From: Marinobacter alexandrii
GTDB lineage: Bacteria > Pseudomonadota > Gammaproteobacteria > Pseudomonadales > Oleiphilaceae
Reading direction: 5' to 3'
Assembly: GCF_005871205.1 (NCBI RefSeq)
Contig: NZ_SWKM01000015.1
Location: forward strand, 124,001-188,000
Length of the DNA: 64,000 nucleotides
The notes under the pieces are model-generated. The model was not told where the DNA came from and ran no database searches. It worked only from the letters and a program-made list of their open reading frames with translations. Position numbers and translations under genes: made by a program. This document shows positions 17,482 through 25,322 of this stretch, in pieces (position 1 is the first letter of the stretch; each line of letters opens with the position of its first letter).

Positions 17482-19130
17482 TGTGCCGCCTCCGCAAGGT
17501 TTTCCAGCGCAAGGTATTCGTATAGATGGGCGATCTGTTGCGCGGTTTTGTCGATAGCATTAGCCATTTCATTGTCCTGCTCACTAACGTAATCCAGCGC
17601 CAATTGATCCAGGTGTTTCTCAGCCCGCTGCGCCAGGGATAGAGTCTGAGCTGACAGCCGCTCAGTCTGGTTGCTCAGTGTCCGGGTTTGATCGAGCTGC
17701 TTTCGAATTGTGGACGGTCGAGCGCTAACTCGGCCCTTGAGTTCTTGCAGGCTGTCGGCGGAGGCTGCGAGGGTTGCCGAGACACTGCGAAGCACGTCCG
17801 CCTGGCCAGCATCCAGGGATTTAGCGGATAGTTTCTCCAGATCCCGAACCAGTGTCATTTGACGCTCGCGAAGCTCAGTGGCCTCGCCGTCGTCCCGGGC
17901 ATCAAGCAATACCAGCTGATCGGTCAAAGACTGAGAAAATATGCCGAGATCCCTTTGCTGCTGCGCCAGGCTCTGGCCCAAGGCCCGCAGCTCTGCCACC
18001 CGGCGAACCGCCCTTTGGGCCTCAGGCTGCGCGAGAAAATCCAGCAAATAGGCCATTCTTGGTTGTGTCAGCGTTCGGCTGTCAGCCAGGAACCACTCTA
18101 GGTCGGATGCCTGTGCATCTTCGACCAAGGACTTGTAGGCGCCCTGCTCCCGTATTCCGGTTGCCAGCTTGCGCAGGGTGACGCGCTCGCTCTCAAAGGC
18201 AGCATTTGCGGCAAGATAGGCCTCTCCCGCCTGCCCCAAATAGCCGGACAGATCGAATCCGCGACCCATGGCAATCCAGGCGTCCGCCACGCCGGAAAAC
18301 GCCAGCGGAAATTTTTTGGCCCGATGCCAGCTTTGCATGGAGGCGCGATGGTTGCCTTTTTCAGCAAGCGCCAGCCCGTGCAGGTACAGTGCCTGGGGGG
18401 TGTTGTCGGACTCTAGAGACACTTTCTCCAGAAATCCGATTGCCTTGTCGGGTTCGCCATTCTGCAAGGCCAGGTAACCAGCCCGGACCCGAAGGCGGTT
18501 CAACAAATGGTCCTTTCGATCCGCATCCGAATCCCTTTCTGCCATGGCCATCGCGACTCGCAGAGCCACTAGCGCTCGGGTGGGATTCAGATCGGAGCGG
18601 GCGTATTCACTGGACAGATTCAAATACCCGTTGGCGGCCCAGAATCCTGCCTCCATCTTTGCCAGTACCTGCCCGGCTTTCTCGGATCTGCCTGATCTCA
18701 ACTCCAGTTCGGCCAGCCGGTAGCCGGCCTCCTGCCGTGTTTCTCCAAAGCCAATGCGAATTGCATGTTCAAACCATTGCCTGGTTTCCGGGATCGAACC
18801 TTGAGCAGCCCAATAACGCCCCAGCAACAGTGCGGCTTCAGCCCGATGGTATTGGCCCTCAGCCACATGTTTCAGTGCCTCGACACCCTCAGCCGTTCTT
18901 CCCGTACCCATGAGCACCTGGGCTCGGAGAAACTCCGCAGACTCCCCCTTCAGCTGCTCAGACAGCCGCTCTACCGGTGAAAGCTCACCGGTCGCCAGGG
19001 CAAAACGAACCAAACCCTCTTTCAGCGCGTCCGGTACCTGACTCGTTGCTGACGCTGCCAAAGACGGGACAGTACATAAAATCAAAATCCAGGAAGCTAA
19101 CGGGAGGGACGCGAACGCTCGGAACATCAT
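17478..19130 (-). CDS. Exported TPR/coiled-coil protein
   Basis: A 550-residue protein with a signal peptide (FASLPLASWILILCTVPSLA, cleavage near residue 25). TPR/Sel1-like helical repeats follow over about 30-310 (AEAALLLGRYWAAQGSIPET, ALYLHGLALAEKGNHRASMQ), and the second half (about 370-540) is helical, glutamine-rich and probably coiled coil. No enzyme motif was seen. It follows the 182-residue gene by six bases and overlaps the next TPR gene by four. A periplasmic structural component is inferred. Confidence 0.8.
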   Translation of the reverse strand: MMFRAFASLPLASWILILCTVPSLAASATSQVPDALKEGLVRFALATGELSPVERLSEQLKGESAEFLRAQVLMGTGRTAEGVEALKHVAEGQYHRAEAALLLGRYWAAQGSIPETRQWFEHAIRIGFGETRQEAGYRLAELELRSGRSEKAGQVLAKMEAGFWAANGYLNLSSEYARSDLNPTRALVALRVAMAMAERDSDADRKDHLLNRLRVRAGYLALQNGEPDKAIGFLEKVSLESDNTPQALYLHGLALAEKGNHRASMQSWHRAKKFPLAFSGVADAWIAMGRGFDLSGYLGQAGEAYLAANAAFESERVTLRKLATGIREQGAYKSLVEDAQASDLEWFLADSRTLTQPRMAYLLDFLAQPEAQRAVRRVAELRALGQSLAQQQRDLGIFSQSLTDQLVLLDARDDGEATELRERQMTLVRDLEKLSAKSLDAGQADVLRSVSATLAASADSLQELKGRVSARPSTIRKQLDQTRTLSNQTERLSAQTLSLAQRAEKHLDQLALDYVSEQDNEMANAIDKTAQQIAHLYEYLALENLAEAAQ

Positions 19131-19136
19131 GGGTAC

Positions 19137-19685
19137 TTACTTCCACTCAAGAAAGGACACACGAGGTTCAAAATCCGGCGCTTTAGCATCCAGAGTCATC
19201 TGAAGCCGCAAACTCCCCGGACGCTTCTGAAAGCGATAGCTCGATTCCCGGCGCACAAAACGATCATTTGCAGACCGTGCGGTGACTACCGCTTTCAGGG
19301 AATGGCTACCGTTTGACAGGTTGCCAGTAAACAGCTGCTGAACCCCGCCTTCCTCCAGGGCACTCTGCTCTCGCTCGGAGTACAAATGAGACACCACCGG
19401 TTTGCCATCGACGAACAGCTCAACCGAATCAAGCCCCAAGGCATCTGGACTGCCCAACGTCAGAAAAACTGACAGACGGCTATCAGCCGGGTGCAAAAGC
19501 TGCTGTTCCAGCGCGAAAACTTGTGCAGAATGCTCAGAAACCTGGGCCCTGAGCTGATCAATGGCCTGGTCAATGTCTGACCCAAGCGCTGCCGAGGGCA
19601 GCAAAAGCAGGGAAAAATAGAAACCGAGAAGCAACCCAAGTGGTGGGTGTATCCGGCCCGGTATTATTGATTTTGTGCCGAACAT
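19137..19685 (-). CDS. Exported protein of unknown function, first gene of the Exb/TPR operon
   Basis: A 182-residue protein with a long basic start and hydrophobic stretch (LGLLLGFYFSLLLLPSAALG) ending near residue 35, then a short helical segment (DQAIDQLRAQVSEHSAQVFA). A beta-rich domain follows with FVDGKPVVSHLYSEREQSAL and LSNGSHSLKAVVTA, a pattern like Ig-fold domains. The family is not recognised. AGGAGG lies about 13 bases before the ATG, which is long but the best available. It leads the nine-gene minus-strand operon, so the operon promoter should lie in the gap at its 5' side. Confidence 0.72.
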   Translation of the reverse strand: MFGTKSIIPGRIHPPLGLLLGFYFSLLLLPSAALGSDIDQAIDQLRAQVSEHSAQVFALEQQLLHPADSRLSVFLTLGSPDALGLDSVELFVDGKPVVSHLYSEREQSALEEGGVQQLFTGNLSNGSHSLKAVVTARSANDRFVRRESSYRFQKRPGSLRLQMTLDAKAPDFEPRVSFLEWK

Positions 19686-20023
19686 AATGCCGTTTCGCCT
19701 CCTGCCTTCCTGGTAACGGGCCTTATCCTGTTACAAGCTGACAGAAAGCGTAACACTCGGTAACTCGCAAGAACGGTATCCAGATCACCAAATGGAAAAG
19801 TCCAAAAATGAAACTTGCGGTGTCGGAATTTTTGACAGCCGCAGGATCGGCAATCCTGGTGCTATGGAGAGCGGAGGCAGCCGGTTAGTATAGCCACCTG
19901 TTTAATGGCCATTTTTTGTTGGTGGCCCTTAATTTGCGTACAGAAAAAAAGCGGGGGCGCCTTTCAGGCACCCCCGCTTGATATGCCGAGCTTGGCCGAT
20001 GCTCTCAACCGCATCGGCTTTTT
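19686..20023. other. Intergenic region (338 bases) with two oppositely oriented terminators
   Basis: No convincing protein-coding frame was seen. The left part should contain the promoter of the TPR/Exb operon, but no strong -35/-10 pair could be picked; several GTTAC/GTAAC words occur at 19,710-19,770. The right part holds a minus-strand and a plus-strand terminator hairpin back to back. A further possible stem (GCCACC near 19,890 with GGTGGC near 19,922) lies between them and the operon start. Confidence 0.5.
19944..19978 (-). terminator. Rho-independent terminator of the MoxR/VWA operon
   Basis: A 12-base stem with one mismatch (19,950-19,961 with 19,67-20-side arm 19,967-19,978) and a five-base loop is followed on the minus strand by seven T residues (19,950 to 19,944). 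It lies just past the end of the VWA (CoxE-like) gene, in the right orientation to end that transcript. Confidence 0.85.
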
Positions 20024-20025
20024 TT
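19995..20025 (+). terminator. Plus-strand terminator hairpin with no plus-strand gene upstream
   Basis: A perfect eight-base-pair stem (19,995-20,002 with 20,011-20,018) with an eight-base loop is followed by seven T residues on the plus strand (20,019-20,025). The T run overlaps the stop codon of the VWA gene on the opposite strand. No plus-strand gene precedes it for about 9 kb, so it may end a small RNA or antisense transcript that starts in the intergenic region. Confidence 0.6.
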
Positions 20026-21202
20026 ATTTACTCAGGTGTTTCATGGCCGATTCGAGACCATCGATGGTCAGCGGATACATGTGATCATTTACCAGTTGCT
20101 TGGCCATACCCAGAGAACCACCATTGCCCCAGTAACTTTCCGGTAGCGGATTCAGCCAGACCACTTTGCGGAAATGTTCCGAGATGCGTTCGAACCAGGT
20201 GGCACCTGCCTCCTCATTCCAGTGTTCTATAGAGCCACCGGGGTGGGAGATTTCATAGGGCGCCATGGTTGCATCACCCACGAAGATCACCTTGTAGTCC
20301 GGCGAGTACTTATGAAGGATATCCCAGGTACTCGTCGTCTCATTCATCCGCCGGATGTTGTTGGTCCAGACACTCTCGTAGACGAAGTTATGGAAGTAGA
20401 AGTACTCCATGTGCTTGAACTCAAGCCGGGCCGCCGAGAACAGCTCTTCGCAAACCCGCACGTGCGGGTCCATGGAGCCACCAACATCGAAGAAGATCAG
20501 GACCTTCACAGAGTTGTGACGCTCCGGGACCATCTTCAGGTCTAGGTACCCTGCATTACGGGCGGTCGAACGAATGGTATCGTCCATATCGAGCTGGTCC
20601 GCAGCACCTTGGCGGGCAAACTTGCGCAGGCGACGCAACGCCACCTTGATGTTGCGAATGCCCAGGGTGATGCTGTCATCGAGATCCTTGAACGCGCGCT
20701 TTTCCCACACCTTTACGGCGCGGCCGTGGCGACCGTTCTTCTGGCCGATTCGGAACCCTTCAGGGTTGTAGCCATCGGCACCGAATGGAGAGGTTCCGCC
20801 GGTTCCAATCCACTTGTTACCGCCGGCGTGGCGTTCGTTCTGCTCTTCCATGCGTTTCTTGAAGGTTTCGATCAGCTCTTCAAGACCACCCAGGGTGTCA
20901 ATTTTCGCCTTGTCTTCCTCGGACAGGTGCTTCTCGAATTCGGCACGCAACCAGTCGTCCGGAATCAGCATTTCCATCAGGTCTTCAAGGTTCTCGATAC
21001 CCTCAAAGTAAGCCTTGAACGCGCGGTCGAACTTGTCGAAGTGGCGCTCGTCCTTTACCAGACACAAACGTGCCAGGTAATAGAACTCCTCCATGTCAGC
21101 GAACGCCAGACGATTCTGCAGCGCCTCCAGGAGGTCCAGAAACTCACGCAGGCTGGCGGGCACCTTTGCTCGCCGAACTTCGAGAAAAAAATCAATCAAC
21201 AT
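20024..21202 (-). CDS. VWA domain-containing CoxE-like protein, partner of MoxR ATPase
   Basis: A 392-residue cytoplasmic protein. A helical N-terminal half (FLEVRRAKVPASLREFLDLL at the start) is followed by a von Willebrand A domain beginning near residue 232. The metal site reads DVGGS (239-243) rather than the classical DxSxS, a Gly in place of the first Ser. Family: CoxE/YehP/ViaA-like proteins that act with MoxR AAA+ ATPases to activate or load metal enzymes and complexes. The ATG at 21,202 is preferred; the 53-residue upstream extension is cysteine- and arginine-rich and overlaps the moxR gene, so it looks like frame read-through. The moxR gene precedes it by 22 bases and a terminator follows. 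Confidence 0.86.
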   Translation of the reverse strand: MLIDFFLEVRRAKVPASLREFLDLLEALQNRLAFADMEEFYYLARLCLVKDERHFDKFDRAFKAYFEGIENLEDLMEMLIPDDWLRAEFEKHLSEEDKAKIDTLGGLEELIETFKKRMEEQNERHAGGNKWIGTGGTSPFGADGYNPEGFRIGQKNGRHGRAVKVWEKRAFKDLDDSITLGIRNIKVALRRLRKFARQGAADQLDMDDTIRSTARNAGYLDLKMVPERHNSVKVLIFFDVGGSMDPHVRVCEELFSAARLEFKHMEYFYFHNFVYESVWTNNIRRMNETTSTWDILHKYSPDYKVIFVGDATMAPYEISHPGGSIEHWNEEAGATWFERISEHFRKVVWLNPLPESYWGNGGSLGMAKQLVNDHMYPLTIDGLESAMKHLSK

Positions 21203-21224
21203 AAAACGAGACTCTTGCTGAGTA

Positions 21225-22067
21225 TCAGCTGCGACGACGGGCCATAAAGGCCAGCTTCTGCAGCAGGTGAACATCCTGCTCGTTCTTGACCAGAGCACCG
21301 TACAACGGCGGCAACGCTGAACTGGTGTCTTTCTCTTGAAGCATTTTGGCAGACAATTCATCCGCCATCAGCAGTTTCAACCAATCGATCAGTTCCGACG
21401 TCGACGGCTTTTTCTTCAATCCAGGAACCTTGCGCACGTCGAAAAACACTTCCAGAGCATCACGGACAATTTGCTGCTGCAGGCCTGGGAAGTGAACATC
21501 CACGATGTCCTGCATGGTTTCGTGATCCGGGAAGCTGATGTAGTGGAAGAAGCACCGGCGCAGGAACGCATCGGGCAATTCCTTTTCGTTGTTGCTGGTG
21601 ATCACCACGATCGGGCGCTGCTTGGCCTTTACGAACTGCTGGGTTTCGTAGACGTAGAACTCCATCCGATCCAGTTCCAGCAGGAGATCGTTGGGGAATT
21701 CGATGTCGGCCTTGTCAATTTCATCAATCAACAGCACGACCTGCTCACCCGCATCGAACGCTTCCCAGAGTTTGCCTTTGACAATGTAGTTGCTGATGTC
21801 CTTGACCTTTTCGTCACCAAGCTGGGAATCGCGCAGGCGGGACACTGCATCGTACTCATAAAGCCCCTGCTGGGCCTTTGTGGTCGATTTAATGTGCCAG
21901 GGAATCAGCGTCATGCCGAGTGCGGCTGCCATTTCCTCCGCCAGCAAGGTCTTGCCGGTTCCGGGCTCGCCTTTGATCAGCAGCGGACGCTGGAGCGAAA
22001 TGGCCGCATTCACCGCCATTTGCAGGTCATCGGTGGCTACGTACTTGTCAGTACCGGTAAACTTCAT
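21225..22067 (-). CDS. MoxR-family AAA+ ATPase
   Basis: A 280-residue AAA+ ATPase with Walker A GEPGTGKT (33-40), Walker B LLIDEIDKAD (about 112-121), sensor I ITSNNEKELPDAFLRRC and arginine-finger region. MoxR proteins are chaperone-like and work with VWA-domain partners. This one sits between two VWA genes: it follows the 703-residue VWA membrane protein by 18 bases and precedes the CoxE-like gene. All three probably form one transcript. The target of the chaperone is not evident from the neighbourhood; no cox, mox or dehydrogenase genes are nearby. Confidence 0.92.
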   Translation of the reverse strand: MKFTGTDKYVATDDLQMAVNAAISLQRPLLIKGEPGTGKTLLAEEMAAALGMTLIPWHIKSTTKAQQGLYEYDAVSRLRDSQLGDEKVKDISNYIVKGKLWEAFDAGEQVVLLIDEIDKADIEFPNDLLLELDRMEFYVYETQQFVKAKQRPIVVITSNNEKELPDAFLRRCFFHYISFPDHETMQDIVDVHFPGLQQQIVRDALEVFFDVRKVPGLKKKPSTSELIDWLKLLMADELSAKMLQEKDTSSALPPLYGALVKNEQDVHLLQKLAFMARRRS

Positions 22068-22085
22068 CGCGTTAGTTCCTGTTGG

Positions 22086-24197
22086 TTACTTTTTCTGGTC
22101 CTGGTCATCGGCGTCAGGCTTCGGCTGGTCATCCGATTGATCAGAATCAATATCACTTTGGCCCGGAAGATCGTCAAACTCAGATAGATCAAAGTCATCC
22201 AGCCCAAATTCTTCCTCGTCGTTTTCGACATCCTGCAGGATCGGTTCTTCAACCGATTCATCACGTTCTTCTTCATCGCCGACTTCCTGCGGCACCACAC
22301 GCTCGGCAACCGGAATCTCCTCCTCCTGCACCTCATCGACATCGGTCTCTGGGACGGCGGGATCGCTCGCAGTGTCCTGTTCTTCCGTTACTTCAGGAAT
22401 GTCATCAGAGGCCTCTTCGTCTTCGGGCTCGCTCGCGTCGACCACTTCCGGTTTCTCTTCCGACGCCTCAGACTCTTCAGTCTGATCAGATTCCTCGGAT
22501 TCCTCAGGCTGATCAGATTCCAGTGCCTCGGACGGGGGTTCGCTCGCCTCGGCAGAGTCAGAGTCAGAGTCCCCAGAATCTTTGGTCTGCCTCTTCCTCA
22601 ACGCCAGCCAAGTCAGGGCCATCAGGCCAGCGCCGCCAGCACCAGCGCCGAACACCCACATAGGCATAGGTAACGCGCTCTGATCATTGTCAGCAGCATC
22701 CCCAATTTCTATCGGCTCGGCTTCCGTCTCCGGAGCTTCTGGAATCTCTGGCGTTTCAACCTCACTGACATCAATCGGACTGGTAATGTTATTAGCGCTT
22801 GCAGGCTCTACCAATGAATCCGGCTCAGACATTTTCTCGTTGGGTAGTGGCTCAGCATCAGACTCAGCCTCTGCTTCGTCCGTCACCGCAACTTCGGTTT
22901 CCTCCAGATCACCCGTAGGCTGATCCGGCCCAGGCGAGACTGCCGTGAACACGGTGGTTGTGCTGAATTTTCGGCCAAAGGTCTGGCCATCTGCGATCAC
23001 CTCAATCTGGTAAACCCCATCCTCCGGCAGCCGACCAATGGTGTCACTAAACATTCCGTCTACCGGCGGCTCTGCCGACAAATTTTTGGTACCGCTGCGG
23101 CCATCCTCGGAGATGACACTGACCTTGATATCGAGAACCTTCAGAAAGTCCGGGTCGGTAATCCTTTCGCCTTCCTCGTAGAATGCAATGTTCAGATCAA
23201 TAGGCGCTTCTTCAGAAAATTGTGCGGGTACCGGGCTCACCGCCATTCGCAGATCACTAACAACGGTTACCCGACTGCCCTCACCCAACTCACCTTCGAT
23301 ACGCCACCGGCCCGGCATCGGTTCTGTAATCGTCATCAGGTCATAACCGGATTCCCGGGTCCAGCGCACATTTTCCGGCAGGCTTGGGAGCGTCACGGAG
23401 CTACCGTCCGGCTTTATAAGTGTCAGTTTCCGAGTATCCGGGGTTTCCTGCTTACCCCAGAAAACCAGCGCGGTGAATTCGCTAACGCCTTCATCGACGC
23501 TAAAACCATCCCCTTCGATCGGAATCTGTTCCTGCGGAACTGCTGCGTTCAACGCTTCCAGAAAAGCCCGGCTGAGCGCCTGGGCGGTATCCGCAATCTG
23601 GAACCGGCCACCGGATTGAAGGGCCAATTGTCGCAGGAATTCGGCATCTGCTTCCGCGGAGAGCGCGATGGGGTGGAAGGTTGCGCCTTGTTCGGCCAGT
23701 TCGGGAACAAGAGTCTGGAGAATGCGACGCTCTTCCTGCTGATTCGTGCCGTTATCACTCGACACATCGACTTTGCCATCGGTGAGCAGAATAAAGTGAG
23801 TGTTCTCGAGAACACCACCGGTGTAGTAGCCGTCGCCAGCCACCTCGATGGCCTTGCCGAGGTTGGTTCTGAGGGCAACAGAATTGATCTGAGCTGACTT
23901 TTCCCTGGCCACGGCCCGCCACTGCTCTGTCACCTCGCGGTGAGGAACCAGCATGTTGACGTACTGCCCAAAGGTCCAGAGCCCTGCCGTCGAACCTGCG
24001 GGCAGCATCTGAGCGAGCAATCTGACCGCCGGCTGGCGCAGGTTGTCCGGGTCGTTACCTTTCATCGAACCCGAGATGTCCACGATGATGCGAACATCCG
24101 GTTTGTCAGCCAGAACCAGCTCCGGAGCCTGCTGAGCTTGCACCACAGACGGGAGCACCAAGGCAATGACGAACATCAATGTCTGAAATCTGGGCAT
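22086..24197 (-). CDS. Membrane-anchored VWA protein with long acidic cytoplasmic tail
   Basis: A 703-residue protein. It has a signal peptide (MPRFQTLMFVIALVLPSVVQ, cleavage near 21) and a VWA domain with an intact metal site DISGS (40-44). Beta-rich periplasmic domains follow, then one membrane segment near 510-532 (GAGAGGAGLMALTWLALRK). The tail of about 165 residues is overwhelmingly Asp, Glu and Ser (for example EESDQTEESEASEE and FGLDDFDLSEFDDL). Topology places the VWA outside and the tail inside, where it could meet MoxR. The ATG at 24,197 was chosen because the longer frame lacks a signal peptide at its start; the ribosome site is weak. TATAAT lies a few bases upstream, but no matching -35 was found. 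Confidence 0.82.
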   Translation of the reverse strand: MPRFQTLMFVIALVLPSVVQAQQAPELVLADKPDVRIIVDISGSMKGNDPDNLRQPAVRLLAQMLPAGSTAGLWTFGQYVNMLVPHREVTEQWRAVAREKSAQINSVALRTNLGKAIEVAGDGYYTGGVLENTHFILLTDGKVDVSSDNGTNQQEERRILQTLVPELAEQGATFHPIALSAEADAEFLRQLALQSGGRFQIADTAQALSRAFLEALNAAVPQEQIPIEGDGFSVDEGVSEFTALVFWGKQETPDTRKLTLIKPDGSSVTLPSLPENVRWTRESGYDLMTITEPMPGRWRIEGELGEGSRVTVVSDLRMAVSPVPAQFSEEAPIDLNIAFYEEGERITDPDFLKVLDIKVSVISEDGRSGTKNLSAEPPVDGMFSDTIGRLPEDGVYQIEVIADGQTFGRKFSTTTVFTAVSPGPDQPTGDLEETEVAVTDEAEAESDAEPLPNEKMSEPDSLVEPASANNITSPIDVSEVETPEIPEAPETEAEPIEIGDAADNDQSALPMPMWVFGAGAGGAGLMALTWLALRKRQTKDSGDSDSDSAEASEPPSEALESDQPEESEESDQTEESEASEEKPEVVDASEPEDEEASDDIPEVTEEQDTASDPAVPETDVDEVQEEEIPVAERVVPQEVGDEEERDESVEEPILQDVENDEEEFGLDDFDLSEFDDLPGQSDIDSDQSDDQPKPDADDQDQKK

Positions 24198-24241
24198 AGT
24201 CGCACTCAAGGCATTATACGTTTTTGTTGTTTGCCCCTCCG

Positions 24242-24586
24242 CTAGCGTCGAACCAGACGGTAGCGAACGAGATCCAGTATCCAAACAAGTAGCATTACCA
24301 GGCCGGCAATGCCGAGATTGAACAGAGCCCGGCCAGCGGCCTCCGTTTCGCCAAGCACCAATTCATAGCCGCCGTACAGCCAAGCCGGAATCCACCAATC
24401 AGCCAGCTCTGGTGATTCCACCGGTGTTAGCAGCAATGCCACCAGCGCGGCCAACAGCAGGGTTCTCAAGCCGTAGAGAGGCAGATATCGGAACAGCTGC
24501 TTCATCATGTAGAAGAACACAACGAAGGCAATTGCGTAGGCAGACCAAAAAATTCCGTAAGCCACTTGGGCGTCAGTATCGATCAT
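24242..24586 (-). CDS. Small membrane protein (probably part of the MoxR/VWA locus)
   Basis: A 114-residue protein with three or four membrane helices: AYGIFWSAYAIAFVVFFYMM, GLRTLLLAALVALLL and LGIAGLVMLLVWILDLVRYR. A short exposed loop between them is rich in Trp and Tyr (ADWWIPAWLYGGYE). No family is recognised. The ATG at 24,586 overlaps the ycgN stop codon by one base (TAATG), so it appears translationally coupled to ycgN, while the VWA gene starts 44 bases further on. It may be the membrane partner of the VWA protein, as small membrane proteins often accompany MoxR/VWA sets. Confidence 0.72.
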   Translation of the reverse strand: MIDTDAQVAYGIFWSAYAIAFVVFFYMMKQLFRYLPLYGLRTLLLAALVALLLTPVESPELADWWIPAWLYGGYELVLGETEAAGRALFNLGIAGLVMLLVWILDLVRYRLVRR

Positions 24587-25032
24587 TACAGTATCCAGTG
24601 AATGATGTGTTCTTCCCATTGATCCTCAGGCACGTCTGCTTCCGAGACGACTTTGTCACGGATCGAAACTCCCGCCTGGTGAACCGTTGCCGGATCGCCG
24701 CTTCTCAATGGGTGCCAATCGGCAAGCGGCCTGCCTTCAGCCAGGGTGCGATAGGCGCAGGTCTGCGGCAGCCAATGGTAGTCGTTTACCGTAGCTGGTG
24801 TCAGCACGGTGCAGCCCGGAACTTTTTTCAGGCGCTCGGAGTAGACCGTGCAGCGACAGCTCCGCTGATCCATGTAACGACAAACCAGGTCGGTGTGATA
24901 GACCTCGTCAGTGTCTTCATCCTGGAGCTTATTGAGGCAACATTTGCCGCAGCCGTCACACAGGGATTCCCATTCCGCCAGGGTCATTTCGTCCAGGCGC
25001 TTTCGCTGCCAGAAGGGAATCTGGGCAATCAT
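24586..25032 (-). CDS. ycgN: YcgN/UPF0260 family cysteine-cluster protein
   Basis: A 148-residue cytoplasmic protein of the YkgJ/UPF0260 family. The cysteine cluster CDGCGKCCLNKL (about residues 26-37) and later cysteines (VCRYMDQRSCRCTVY, GCTVLTP and QTCAYR) may bind zinc or an Fe-S cluster. Biochemical function is unknown for the family. Length matches E. coli YcgN (about 153). It overlaps ycgL by four bases and is coupled to the following membrane-protein gene. The ycgL-ycgN-rnd linkage is common in gammaproteobacteria. Confidence 0.9.
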   Translation of the reverse strand: MIAQIPFWQRKRLDEMTLAEWESLCDGCGKCCLNKLQDEDTDEVYHTDLVCRYMDQRSCRCTVYSERLKKVPGCTVLTPATVNDYHWLPQTCAYRTLAEGRPLADWHPLRSGDPATVHQAGVSIRDKVVSEADVPEDQWEEHIIHWIL

Positions 25033-25322
25033 GAATCCCGAGGCTCTATCTTCTTCTTGAAGTCCACGACATAACCGTCCTGCTCTTCCGGCATCTGCAA
25101 GAAGAAGTCTTTCTCCTCCAGTGCTGCAAGCACCTGTTTACCCGTGGTCCGGGCCAGTTTTCGGTCTGGTGTCAGAATCAGGTCCATGGAGTGAACGGGT
25201 TGACCGAACACAGCTCGCAGGCTTTCCGGTAGCTCATTCCAGTCCTTGCCGCGGCGTACGAACAGATAGGTATCCCGCTTTTTGCTGCTGCGAAATACCG
25301 ACACAAACTCTCTTTCAATCAT
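25029..25322 (-). CDS. ycgL: YcgL domain-containing protein
   Basis: A 97-residue protein of the YcgL family (DUF709), recognisable by VFRSSKKRDTYLFVRRG near the N-terminus and FGQPVHSMDLILTPDRKLA in the middle. The fold is known, but the molecular function in this family is not established. It overlaps rnd by four bases upstream and ycgN by four downstream, so all three are one translational unit. Length is normal. Confidence 0.9.
   Translation of the reverse strand: MIEREFVSVFRSSKKRDTYLFVRRGKDWNELPESLRAVFGQPVHSMDLILTPDRKLARTTGKQVLAALEEKDFFLQMPEEQDGYVVDFKKKIEPRDS

Noticed and set aside
21203..21361. 53-residue Cys/Arg-rich extension of the CoxE-like VWA protein
   Set aside because: It overlaps the end of the moxR gene in another frame and is not expected in the family; ATG 21,202 gives the normal N-terminus.
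24197..24230. Promoter for the VWA membrane protein based on TATAAT
   Set aside because: No acceptable -35 hexamer is found at 16-18 bases, so it was not listed as a feature.
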